This document shows, one piece after another, positions 31,694 to 39,482 of a stretch of DNA of 40,629 nt (position 1 is its first letter; each line of letters opens with the position of its first letter). Origin of the DNA: Oscillospiraceae bacterium (GTDB lineage Bacteria; Bacillota; Clostridia; Oscillospirales; Oscillospiraceae); assembly GCA_022794215.1 (NCBI GenBank), contig JAAWEH010000011.1, positions 1 through 40,629 on the forward strand. Direction: 5' to 3'. The notes beneath the pieces are model-generated. The model was given only the letters and a program-made list of their open reading frames with translations, did not search any database and was not told the origin of the DNA. The translations under genes were made by a program, and so were the position numbers.

Positions 31694-31702
31694 TTTATAG
31701 CC

Positions 31703-32401
31703 ATGCGGATCATCAAAAACCCTTCCCTGCTCCACCAATATCTCACCACTCCGCCCTATACGGACTATTTCCGGGGCGATTTGCGCTCCCACACCCAGAT
31801 CGTGGAGTATAATGCCGGGGAATATGTACTGCAACAGGCCGTTCCGCCCCAATTCCTCTACCTTATGCTCACCGGGCGGTGCTATACCCGGGTTTCCCTG
31901 GCCAACGGAAAGTCCATGATTCTCCAGACCCTGAAGGCCCCCTGTCTCATCGGAGAAATGGAGCTGCTCCAGGACATCTCCCCCATGACCGTTCAGGCCC
32001 TGGAAAAAAGCCGGATGCTGGCCATCCCCATGGAGCGGTGCCGGCCCATCCTCCTTCAGGATCCCTACTTTTTGCGCCAGGTCTGCTCCCAGCTGGTGGT
32101 AAAGGAGCGGGCCAACTCCCTCTCCCTGATCCACACCTTCTGCTACCCCTTGGAAAACCGGCTGGCCAAATTTATTCTGGACAACCGGCAGGAAAACCGT
32201 TTCCTTATCAAAAAGACCCATATTGCCGAAAGTCTGGGGGCTTCCTACCGCCATGTACAGACGGTGATGGGCGCTTTTGTGGAAAAGGGCTATCTATCCA
32301 AAGAAAAGCTGGTCTACACCATCACCGATGAGCCCACTCTCTCCGCTCTGGCCCAAGAGCTGGAGGCCTTTGGCGCAGCGGAGCTCTCCCTGTCTTTGTA
32401 A
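31703..32401 (+). CDS. Crp/Fnr-family regulator, YeiL-like
   Basis: 232 residues from the ATG at 31703. A cyclic-nucleotide-binding-like sensor domain (about 25-140) is followed by a winged helix C-terminus (about 165-225). The stretches APCLIGEMELL, CRPILLQDPYFLRQVC, YPLENRLAKFIL and SLGASYRHVQTVMG follow the order I recall in E. coli YeiL. The ATG has no ribosome site at the normal distance; the nearest GGAGG is beyond the palindrome, so the true start may differ. It is divergent from a nucleoside hydrolase, as YeiL is next to rihB. It probably controls the hydrolase in response to a nucleoside-related or redox signal (inference). Confidence 0.75.
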   Translation: MRIIKNPSLLHQYLTTPPYTDYFRGDLRSHTQIVEYNAGEYVLQQAVPPQFLYLMLTGRCYTRVSLANGKSMILQTLKAPCLIGEMELLQDISPMTVQALEKSRMLAIPMERCRPILLQDPYFLRQVCSQLVVKERANSLSLIHTFCYPLENRLAKFILDNRQENRFLIKKTHIAESLGASYRHVQTVMGAFVEKGYLSKEKLVYTITDEPTLSALAQELEAFGAAELSLSL

Positions 32402-32417
32402 CCGCCGCCACTTTTCT

Positions 32418-32446
32418 TTGACTTTTTCTCCATAAACGGGTACAAT
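32418..32446 (+). promoter_or_regulatory. Promoter of the TIGR04255 gene
   Basis: TTGACT and TACAAT are separated by 17 bases; AAGGAG follows before the ATG. Confidence 0.7.
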
Positions 32447-32481
32447 AGGACTATATTACCAATGGAAGGAGCCATTCCCCC

Positions 32482-33276
32482 ATGCTGTTTTCCGACAATT
32501 CCCGCTATTCCTATGTCAATTCCCCTCTTATTGAGGTCATTTGCCAGCTTCGCTTCCCCACCATCCTCTCCATCGGCTCCACCGATCCCGCCCAATTTCA
32601 GGAGGCGGTCCGGGAGGAGTTCCCCCGGTATGCGGCCCGGCAGGAGCAGCAGCCCCCCAAGCTGGTCAACCCCAACACCCCCCAGGCCAAGCTGGAGCCT
32701 CAGCCCCCCATCACCAACTACAATTTTATTTCCACCGATGGATTGTGGAAGGTAAATCTGACCAAGGATTTCGTGGCCCTGTCCACCCTGCGCTACACCA
32801 CCTGGGAGGATTTTGCCCAGAAACTGGACAAGGTTCTGGCCCTGTTTATCCAGATTTATCAGCCCGCCTTCTTTGAGCGCTTGGGTCTGCGCTACGTCAA
32901 CGCCTTCTCCCGGAACCGGCTGGGTCTTCAGGAGGAGCTGTGGGACGACCTGATCAACGCCCCCTTCATCGGCGTGCTCTCCGAGCCTGACGTGGACGAA
33001 AAGCTCACCGGCAAGTGCGCTCTGGATGTGGAGATGAGCTTGGGGGAGAACCGCCGGATGAAGCTCCACGCCGGCCCCGGCTTGCTGGGCGGCGGCAAGC
33101 AGGATCCTGAGCCCAAGTTTATTCTGGACGGAGATTTCTCCGTGGCAGGCAAGCAGCTCCCTGCCCAGAGCATTGCCGGGGATCTGGACGCCCTCCACGA
33201 CTATGCGGTGCGGCTGTTCAACGCCGCCGTCACCCGGGAACTTCACGACGCCATGGGCCCCACCCCCATCGGTTAA
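32482..33276 (+). CDS. TIGR04255 family protein
   Basis: 264 residues. The N-terminal NSPLIEVICQLRFP, the middle VALSTLRYTTWEDFAQKL and the stretch ERLGLRYVNAF are the family's main marks, and the C-terminal helix ends near ELHDAMGP. TIGR04255 is a sporadically distributed family without a settled function, found in scattered bacteria, often as a single gene. The protein is cytoplasmic in appearance, with no signal, membrane segment or catalytic motif I can name. It has its own promoter and terminator. AAGGAG lies 11 bases before the ATG. No toxin-like or defence partner stands next to it. Confidence 0.8.
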   Translation: MLFSDNSRYSYVNSPLIEVICQLRFPTILSIGSTDPAQFQEAVREEFPRYAARQEQQPPKLVNPNTPQAKLEPQPPITNYNFISTDGLWKVNLTKDFVALSTLRYTTWEDFAQKLDKVLALFIQIYQPAFFERLGLRYVNAFSRNRLGLQEELWDDLINAPFIGVLSEPDVDEKLTGKCALDVEMSLGENRRMKLHAGPGLLGGGKQDPEPKFILDGDFSVAGKQLPAQSIAGDLDALHDYAVRLFNAAVTRELHDAMGPTPIG

Positions 33277-33287
33277 CGAAACAGCAG

Positions 33288-33320
33288 ACCGCCCCTCCCA
33301 ATGGGAGGGGCGGTTTTTTA
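33288..33320. terminator. Terminator of the TIGR04255 gene
   Basis: ACCGCCCCTCCC and GGGAGGGGCGGT form a 12-base stem with a three-base loop, followed by TTTTTT. It faces the MATE gene. Confidence 0.9.
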
Positions 33321-33329
33321 CCGGCTGGC

Positions 33330-34661
33330 TTATGCGTAGTGATAGACCCTTCTCTTGCGCCAAAAATACCAAAAGGTCACCATCATGGCGCCGCCCTCGG
33401 CGGCTACCGTGGCCCACCAAACCCCGTTCAGGTCAAATAGAATGGGCAGCAGCACAATGGCGCCGCACTGGAACAGCAAAGTGCGCAGGAAGGAGAGGAT
33501 GGCCGAGGTTTTCCCGTCCCCCAGGGCGGTAAAAAAGCCCGAGCCAAAGATATTCCAGCCGTTGCACAAAAAGCTGAGGGCAAAAATTCGGAATCCCGCC
33601 TCGGTCATAGCCCGGAGCTGAGGGTCGTAGCCCACGAAGAGCCCCGCCAGGGGAGCGTTGAGAAGCTGGGCGGCCACAGTCATCCCTATGGCCAGGGTTC
33701 CTACGACCTTCATGCATTTTGAAAAAAGGCTCTTCAGCTCCGCCTTATTGCCGGCGCCGTACTGGTAGCTGAACACCGGGGCCACCCCCATGGTAAAGCC
33801 GATAAGAGCAGCGGCAAAGGTGAAGTTGACGTACATTACCACCGACAGCGCCGCCACCCCCATCTCCCCCGTGATGGCCATAAGCCGGCGGTTATAGAGG
33901 GCGGAGACCAAGGAGGAGGACACGTTGGTCATCAGCTCGGAGGCTCCGTTGGTGCAGCTGTGCAGCAGCATCCGGGGATAGAGTTTGGTCTTTACTATCC
34001 GCAGGGGGCTTTTGTTGGGCAGAATGAAGTAGACAAGAGGGATCACTCCGCCCACAATATAGCTGCACACCGTCCCTGCCGCCGCCCCCGCCACCCCCCA
34101 GTTCATGGGGCCGATGAAGAGATAGTCAAAACCAATATTGGCCACTCCGGAGCACACCGACAGCGCAAGGCCCATCTTAGGCCGCTCAGCCACCACCAGG
34201 AAGCTCTGGAGGCTGGTTTGAAGCAGAAACATCGGCGTTCCTGCCAGCATGATGTAACCGTAGGAAAGGCAGTCGCTCATCAGTACTTCGTTGGCGCCAA
34301 AAAGCCGTACCAGCGGCTCCAGGAAGATCAGGCACCCCGCCGACAGCACGATGCCGCCGGCGATCACCGTCCATACCAGGGTGGAAAAGTACTGTCGGGC
34401 CTTGTCCGGCTCCCCCATCCCCATGACCCGGGCCACCTCTGCACTGCCGCCGTTGCCCAGCATGAAGCCGAAGGCGCCCACGATCATGGTCAGGGGATAC
34501 ACAATGTTCACCGCGGCCAGGGCCCCATCGCCCACCAGGTTGGATACAAACAGACCGTCCACCACCGAATAGATGGAAGTAACGATCATCATCACCACCG
34601 AGGGCATGGTAAAGCGAAACAGCCGGGAATAATTAAAATGATCGGACAACTGGATTTTCAT
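33330..34661 (-). CDS. MATE family efflux transporter
   Basis: 443 residues, twelve membrane segments arranged in two similar halves. MATE marks include SIYSVVDGLFVSN near residue 30, LAAVNIVYPLTMIVGAFGF and MLGNGGSAEVARVMG, with the second half beginning near SSLVSALYNRRLM. The family exports cationic drugs and dyes in exchange for Na+ or H+. It begins one base after the stop codon of the marR gene and is translated from a site inside that gene's end, so it is the regulator's co-transcribed target. Confidence 0.93.
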   Translation of the reverse strand: MKIQLSDHFNYSRLFRFTMPSVVMMIVTSIYSVVDGLFVSNLVGDGALAAVNIVYPLTMIVGAFGFMLGNGGSAEVARVMGMGEPDKARQYFSTLVWTVIAGGIVLSAGCLIFLEPLVRLFGANEVLMSDCLSYGYIMLAGTPMFLLQTSLQSFLVVAERPKMGLALSVCSGVANIGFDYLFIGPMNWGVAGAAAGTVCSYIVGGVIPLVYFILPNKSPLRIVKTKLYPRMLLHSCTNGASELMTNVSSSLVSALYNRRLMAITGEMGVAALSVVMYVNFTFAAALIGFTMGVAPVFSYQYGAGNKAELKSLFSKCMKVVGTLAIGMTVAAQLLNAPLAGLFVGYDPQLRAMTEAGFRIFALSFLCNGWNIFGSGFFTALGDGKTSAILSFLRTLLFQCGAIVLLPILFDLNGVWWATVAAEGGAMMVTFWYFWRKRRVYHYA

Positions 34662-34662
34662 A

Positions 34663-35121
34663 TTACTCTTTTGCGGAAAACTCCATTCCCGCTATTTCCT
34701 CCTTAAATTGGTTCAAAATTTGGGTGAGCAAAGTCACCAGCATCTCCTGCTCCGAAGATTGCAGCGCGGAAAAGGCGGCCTCCTCCGCGGCCAAAAGGGG
34801 CCCTATACTCTTTTTGACAAACCGGCGCCCCTCTTCTGTCAGCTTCACCCGTTTCCTCCTCCGGTCCCTCGGTGAGGGGAGCAGCTCTATGATTCCCCGC
34901 TCCTTCAGCCACATAAGGGCATAGTGCCCTGTCTGCTTGCTCAGGGACCACTCGGCATACAGTTCTGTGGGAGTGCGCTCCTCTCCATCCTCATACAGTG
35001 TGTACAGCAACACCATCACACTGTCCGGCAGCCCCAGGGCCAGCGCCATTTCGTGGTAGACCCGATCTATGGCTTTGGTCAACTGGATATATTCATGATA
35101 TTTCGATTGCGGCAATGGCAT
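34663..35121 (-). CDS. MarR-family repressor of the MATE operon
   Basis: 152 residues from the ATG at 35121. AGGGGGAG lies directly against that ATG, so the TTG two codons later (35115) is an equally good start. The winged helix is visible at about 48-105, with RTPTELYAEWSLSKQTGHYAL (helix-turn-helix, here part-quoted by position 49-69) and the wing PSPRDRRRKRVKLTEEG. MarR dimers release DNA on binding small phenolic or drug-like ligands. It is the first gene of an operon with the MATE exporter, and a palindrome overlaps its own promoter, so it is probably autorepressed. Confidence 0.92.
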   Translation of the reverse strand: MPLPQSKYHEYIQLTKAIDRVYHEMALALGLPDSVMVLLYTLYEDGEERTPTELYAEWSLSKQTGHYALMWLKERGIIELLPSPRDRRRKRVKLTEEGRRFVKKSIGPLLAAEEAAFSALQSSEQEMLVTLLTQILNQFKEEIAGMEFSAKE

Positions 35122-35140
35122 CTCCCCCTAAAGTCCGGTT

Positions 35141-35173
35141 TGGGACTATTTACGAAACCTTATTATAGTCCCA
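35141..35173. promoter_or_regulatory. Putative MarR operator
   Basis: TGGGACTAT (35141-35149) and ATAGTCCCA (35165-35173) are perfect arms separated by 15 bases. The right arm overlaps the -10 box of the marR promoter and the left arm lies just after the expected start of transcription. Confidence 0.65.
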
Positions 35174-35190
35174 TATCAGACCAATTTCAA
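35162..35190 (-). promoter_or_regulatory. Promoter of the marR-MATE operon
   Basis: Minus-strand TTGAAA and a perfect TATAAT are separated by 17 bases; the operator arm covers the -10 box. Confidence 0.75.
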
Positions 35191-35259
35191 GTCAAACCTC
35201 CACAGGCGGAGCGCTGAATCCACCGAAGAAATTTTTCCTTCTTTTGGTAGAAATCACAC

Positions 35260-35288
35260 TTCCCATCCCCAGCAGGAAAGGTTATAAT
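35260..35288 (+). promoter_or_regulatory. Promoter of pncA-pncB
   Basis: A perfect TATAAT (35283-35288) stands 17 bases from TTCCCA, a three-of-six match at the -35 position. Confidence 0.5.
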
Positions 35289-35334
35289 ATTATTACAGGA
35301 TTGATATGATACTTTTTTCACAGAGGTACAGCCC

Positions 35335-35862
35335 ATGAAAAAACTACTCCTTGTGGTGGACTATCAAACAGATTTTGTAGCCGGCGCCCTGGGCTTTCCC
35401 GGTGCGGAGAGGCTGGACGGCCCCATTGCCGCCAAAATCTCCGCCTACCGCTCCGCCGGGGATACCGTTGCATTCACCCTGGACACCCATGGGGAAAACT
35501 ACCTCCAAACTCTGGAGGGCCGGAACCTGCCCGTGCCCCACTGCCTGCGGGGGACTCCCGGCTGGATGCTTTACGGCGAGACCGGCAAAGCCCGCCGCCC
35601 GGAGGATCCCGTCATTGAAAAGCCCGCCTTCCCCTCCCTGGAGCTGGGAAATTGGCTGCGGGAACAGGGCTATGACCAGGTGGAGCTGGTAGGCTTGGTA
35701 TCCTATATCTGTGTCCTGTCCAACGCCCTTATCGCCAAAGCCGCTCTGCCCGAGGCGGAAATCATCGTGGACGCCGCCTGTACCACCGGGTCGGATCCCG
35801 CACTTCACCAAAAGGCTTTGGATCTGATGGAGGCTTTGCAAATCACTGTCACAGGCCGCTAA
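35335..35862 (+). CDS. pncA: Nicotinamidase
   Basis: 175 residues, isochorismatase-like hydrolase. It turns nicotinamide into nicotinic acid in NAD salvage. The catalytic triad is visible: Asp9 in VVDYQTDF, Lys in IEKPAF, and Cys in SYICVLSNA. Metal-binding residues lie in LDTHGENY and VPHCLRG. The following gene, 14 bases downstream, uses its product, which confirms the assignment over other isochorismatases. AGAGGT precedes the ATG. It has its own promoter upstream. Confidence 0.93.
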   Translation: MKKLLLVVDYQTDFVAGALGFPGAERLDGPIAAKISAYRSAGDTVAFTLDTHGENYLQTLEGRNLPVPHCLRGTPGWMLYGETGKARRPEDPVIEKPAFPSLELGNWLREQGYDQVELVGLVSYICVLSNALIAKAALPEAEIIVDAACTTGSDPALHQKALDLMEALQITVTGR

Positions 35863-35876
35863 AAAGGGGGATGGCT

Positions 35877-37307
35877 ATGAAACAACACCTGAACCACACC
35901 ATGCTCTGCGATTTCTATGAGCTGACCATGGCCAACGGCTATTTTCAGTCCGGCATGGCCGACCAGATCTGTTACTTTGACCTTTTCTACCGCACCGTGC
36001 CCGACGGCGGCGGCTTTGCCATCGCCGTTGGGCTGGAGCAGGTCATCGACTATATCCAGGCCCTCTCCTTTGATGACGAGGACATCGACTTCCTGCGCGG
36101 CAAGGGCTGCTTCAGCGAGGATTTCCTCCGCTATCTGCACAGCTTCCGCTTTACCGGGGACATTTGGGCCGTGCCTGAGGGTACCCCTGTCTTCCCCCGG
36201 GAGCCCATCCTCACCGTCCGGGCCAGGGCCATCGAGGCCCAGTTTATTGAGACCTTCCTCCTGCTGACCCTGAACCACCAATCCCTCATCGCTACCAAGG
36301 CCAACCGCATTGTCCGCGCAGCCAAGGGCCGGCCGGTGATGGAGTTCGGCTCCCGCCGGGCCCAGGGCGCCGACGCCGCCCTCCTGGGCGCCCGGGCCGC
36401 CTATATCGCCGGCTGCGCCGGCACCGCCTGCACCCAGGCCGACGAGCTCTACGGCGCCCCCGCCATGGGCACTATGGCCCACTCCTGGGTTCAGATGTTC
36501 CCCGACGAACTCACCGCCTTCCGCACCTACTGTAAGCTCTACCCCCACAATGCCACCCTGCTGGTGGATACCTACAATGTGCTCAAGTCCGGCGTACCCA
36601 ACGCCATCCAAGCCTTCAAGGAGCTGGGCATCACCGACTGCGCCATCCGCCTGGATTCGGGGGACTTGGCCTACCTGAGCCGCAAGGCCCGGAAAATGCT
36701 GGACGATGCGGGACTTCCCGGTTGTAAAATCACTGTCTCCAACTCCCTGGATGAATACATCATCCGGGATCTGCTGCTCCAGGGGGCTCACTTGGACTCC
36801 TTCGGCGTAGGCGAACGGCTCATCACCTCCCAGAGCGCCCCGGTTTTCGGCGGCGTCTACAAGCTGGTGGCGGTGGAGGATGCCGCCGGCAATGTCACCC
36901 CTAAAATCAAGATCAGCGAAAACCCCGCCAAGATCACCACCCCCCATTTCAAAAAGGTCTACCGCCTTTTTGACCGGGACAGCGGCAAGGCCCTGGCCGA
37001 CCTGCTCACCGTCCATGACGAGACGGTGGACGATCTTCACCCCCTGGAGATCTTCGACCCCGAGGACACCTGGAAGAGAAAGACCCTCACCCACTTCACC
37101 GCCCAGGAGCTTTTGAAACCCATCTTCCTGGGGGGAAAGCTGGTCTATGAAAAGCCCTCCGTCCAGGACATCCGTGCCTACTGCGCCCACCAGATCGACC
37201 TGCAGTGGGACGAGGTAAAGCGGTTTGAAAACCCCCATAAGTATTACGTGGATCTCTCCCAGAAGCTCTGGGACATCAAGCATCATTTTTTGAAGGAGCA
37301 GCACTGA
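35877..37307 (+). CDS. pncB: Nicotinate phosphoribosyltransferase
   Basis: 476 residues from the ATG at 35877; the ATG at 35871 is directly against the GGGGG ribosome site, so the later one is preferred by six-base spacing. PncB joins nicotinic acid and PRPP to make nicotinate mononucleotide. Family marks are DFYELTMANGYF, FGSRRAQGADAAL, TMAHSWVQMFPDE, the DTYNV barrel strand and RLDSGDLAYLS. Length and order fit the long bacterial class. With pncA it forms a two-gene nicotinamide salvage operon closed by a terminator. Confidence 0.96.
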   Translation: MKQHLNHTMLCDFYELTMANGYFQSGMADQICYFDLFYRTVPDGGGFAIAVGLEQVIDYIQALSFDDEDIDFLRGKGCFSEDFLRYLHSFRFTGDIWAVPEGTPVFPREPILTVRARAIEAQFIETFLLLTLNHQSLIATKANRIVRAAKGRPVMEFGSRRAQGADAALLGARAAYIAGCAGTACTQADELYGAPAMGTMAHSWVQMFPDELTAFRTYCKLYPHNATLLVDTYNVLKSGVPNAIQAFKELGITDCAIRLDSGDLAYLSRKARKMLDDAGLPGCKITVSNSLDEYIIRDLLLQGAHLDSFGVGERLITSQSAPVFGGVYKLVAVEDAAGNVTPKIKISENPAKITTPHFKKVYRLFDRDSGKALADLLTVHDETVDDLHPLEIFDPEDTWKRKTLTHFTAQELLKPIFLGGKLVYEKPSVQDIRAYCAHQIDLQWDEVKRFENPHKYYVDLSQKLWDIKHHFLKEQH

Positions 37308-37313
37308 TCTGCC

Positions 37314-37348
37314 TGGCAGGGCCTTCCCGGGGCCCTGCCATTTTCTTT
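37314..37348 (+). terminator. Terminator of pncA-pncB
   Basis: TGGCAGGGCC and GGCCCTGCCA form a ten-base stem around TTCCCGG, followed by TTTTCTTT. Confidence 0.85.
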
Positions 37349-37367
37349 GGAAAGGAGTGGATTTCCC

Positions 37368-38546
37368 ATGGGCGTTTTTTTACATACCGTCCTTTTCCCC
37401 GGCGGCGATGAGCTGCGGTGCCGAACCGCCGTACAGCGGGCAGCCCAGCTTCCGGATCTGGGCCTCTCCCTGGATCAGTGCCGATGGCGCCTCTACCCCA
37501 AGGGCCCCGCTGTCCTTCTGAACGACGGCTGCTGCGGCTACGAAGCTCTGGCGGAAAAGCTGTCTGTCAACCTCTCCTGCCCGGTGATGGTTCTCTACAT
37601 CTACGACGATGACTATTGGGGCTACTTCCTCTGGGAAAACGGAGCGGAGCTTGACCACTTTGCCTCCTCGCCCGACTATTTTGAGCCGGCCTCCCCGCCC
37701 AGCAAACCGGGAAACGCCCCCCTTGCCTCCCAACGCTTTGGAGTGGAGCCGGGAACCATCGAACGCTATCTGCTCCCCTGGGATGAGGAGGAGATGGGAA
37801 GCTATGCCTACGAGGGGGACTGTGCCGTTATCGGTGACTGCTGGCAGATGGCCGACTTTATGGGGGCCCTGGGGTTTGACTACGACCTGCTGTGTCCCCC
37901 GGCCCCAAAGCCGGAACACCCCCCGGAACCCCGCCAAGCCGCCCCCATGACCCAGGCGGAACTGCGCCAGGAGGTCACCAAGGGCCGCGGCCTGCCTGTG
38001 GACACCCCTGAATTGCCCAACGCCCTCACCCACCGCCCCTACGCTCTGGAGCGGGCAGAGGAGCTGTTGGATGTGGCCGGAGAAGGGGTAGAGCTTGTCC
38101 GGCAAATGCAATATCAAAAAGCCCTGCCCCTCCTTACCGCCGCCATTCAAACCCACCCGGCCCTTCCCGCCCTCTATATCCTCCGGGCCTTTTGCTGGAA
38201 CCAGCTGGAGGGGCTGACCTCGGGCCTGAGCCGAAAACCCGATATGGATCGGGATCTGGGAAAGGTTCTGGAGCTGGAGCCGGACAACGTCATGGCTCTT
38301 CGGGCCCGCTGCCCCACCGCCGGCACCACCACCCGCTATCAGCGCCACATCCAGGAACTGACACGGCTCATCGCCCTGGACGAAGAAAACCGGGACTATT
38401 ACCTGGTGGACCGGGCCTACCGCTATCATTGGGTAGGGGATGACGCCTCAGCCAAAGCCGACTTGTCCGAAGTCCTCCGGCGGGGAAAGATCTGGACGGT
38501 GGATCTGACCTACCTCTGCCGGGAGCTGATGCTGCCGGGATTCTAA
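37368..38546 (+). CDS. Hypothetical protein with TPR-like C-terminus
   Basis: 392 residues; the start at 37368 follows AAAGGAG at ten bases. The first 190 residues (MGVFLHTVLFPGGDELRCRT onward) hold acidic and aromatic runs such as YIYDDDYWGYFLWENGAE that I cannot place; they include GVEPGTIERYLLPWDEEE. From about 230 on, the pattern QYQKALPLLTAAIQTHPALP, then MDRDLGKVLELEPDN and YLVDRAYRYHWVGDDASAKA, looks like tetratricopeptide-type helices, used to bind partners. No signal or membrane segment is seen. It is alone between two terminators. A cytoplasmic scaffold or an immunity-like protein are possible, but nothing decides this. Confidence 0.65.
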   Translation: MGVFLHTVLFPGGDELRCRTAVQRAAQLPDLGLSLDQCRWRLYPKGPAVLLNDGCCGYEALAEKLSVNLSCPVMVLYIYDDDYWGYFLWENGAELDHFASSPDYFEPASPPSKPGNAPLASQRFGVEPGTIERYLLPWDEEEMGSYAYEGDCAVIGDCWQMADFMGALGFDYDLLCPPAPKPEHPPEPRQAAPMTQAELRQEVTKGRGLPVDTPELPNALTHRPYALERAEELLDVAGEGVELVRQMQYQKALPLLTAAIQTHPALPALYILRAFCWNQLEGLTSGLSRKPDMDRDLGKVLELEPDNVMALRARCPTAGTTTRYQRHIQELTRLIALDEENRDYYLVDRAYRYHWVGDDASAKADLSEVLRRGKIWTVDLTYLCRELMLPGF

Positions 38547-38561
38547 ACCACACACAAAAAG

Positions 38562-38592
38562 AGACGCTGTGTTTTTCCCAGCGTCTTTTTTT
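38562..38592 (+). terminator. Terminator of the TPR-like gene
   Basis: AGACGCTG and CAGCGTCT surround a nine-base loop and are followed by TTTTTTT. Confidence 0.85.
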
Positions 38593-38714
38593 ATTCCTCC
38601 TCTTCCAGCAGCTTCCATTTGTCAGAAAAGCTTCACTTTTTCTTTAGTTCCTCGAAAAGATTCCTTGAGTATTCTTTGATATACTGGCCCCACCAAGCAA
38701 AAGGAGGCCAGATC

Positions 38715-39482
38715 ATGGAACCGATCTTAAATGTACACGGTCTGCAAAAAACCTACGGCGGCAAGGGAAGCCGCACCAAAGCCCTCCAGGGCCTGGATCT
38801 GAAGGTATTCCCCGGGGAATTTGTGGGCATTATGGGACCCTCAGGCAGCGGCAAGACCACCTTTTTGAACTGCATCTCCACCATCGACACCCCCACCGCC
38901 GGCTCCATCGTGGTAGACGGGGCCGAGCTCACCGCCCTGCGGGGCAAGGAGCTCTCCCGGTTTCGCCGGGAGCGGCTGGGCTTCATCTTTCAGGACTGCA
39001 ATCTGCTGGACACCCTGACGGGTCTGGAAAACATTGCCCTGGCCCTCACCATCGGCGGCGCGGAGCCCCGCTCGGTGGAGAAGCGGGCAAAGGAGGCCGC
39101 CCGGCTGCTGGGTGTGGAGGATGTGCTGGACAAGTTCCCCTATCAGATGTCCGGCGGCCAGCAGCAGCGGGTGGCCGCGGCCCGGGCCATGGTGACCCGC
39201 CCCGCCCTCATCCTGGCCGACGAGCCCACCGGCGCCCTGGACTCCAAGTCCACCCAGATGCTGCTGAGCCAGCTGGAGCAACTGAACCGGGAGGAGGGAG
39301 CCACCATCCTGCTGGTGACCCACGACGCCTTCACCGCCTCCTGGTGCCGGCGGATCCTCTTCCTCCGGGACGGCATGCTCTACCGGGAGCTTCACCGGGA
39401 GGGCCGGGATCGGAAGGCCTTCTTCCGGGAGATCCTCTCCGTTATGAGCGACCTGGGAGGTGACGACAGCGATGTCCTTTAA
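38715..39482 (+). CDS. ABC transporter ATP-binding protein, BceA-like
   Basis: 255 residues from the ATG at 38715, with AAAAGGAGG seven bases ahead. Walker A is GPSGSGKT (residues 41-48), the signature is MSGGQQQR, Walker B is ILADEPTGALDSKS and the switch His is in VTHDAF. The MacB/LolD/BceA-type exporter family ATPase pairs with an FtsX-like permease, encoded here by the next gene, which overlaps it by 11 bases. BceAB systems of Firmicutes remove peptide antibiotics such as bacitracin from their targets. No two-component genes are visible before it. Confidence 0.92.
   Translation: MEPILNVHGLQKTYGGKGSRTKALQGLDLKVFPGEFVGIMGPSGSGKTTFLNCISTIDTPTAGSIVVDGAELTALRGKELSRFRRERLGFIFQDCNLLDTLTGLENIALALTIGGAEPRSVEKRAKEAARLLGVEDVLDKFPYQMSGGQQQRVAAARAMVTRPALILADEPTGALDSKSTQMLLSQLEQLNREEGATILLVTHDAFTASWCRRILFLRDGMLYRELHREGRDRKAFFREILSVMSDLGGDDSDVL

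Noticed and set aside
38681-38714. Promoter of the BceA-like gene around TTTGATATACT
   Set aside because: TATACT is present but nothing like a -35 box lies at 16-18 bases, and no extended -10 is seen, so it was left out of the feature list.
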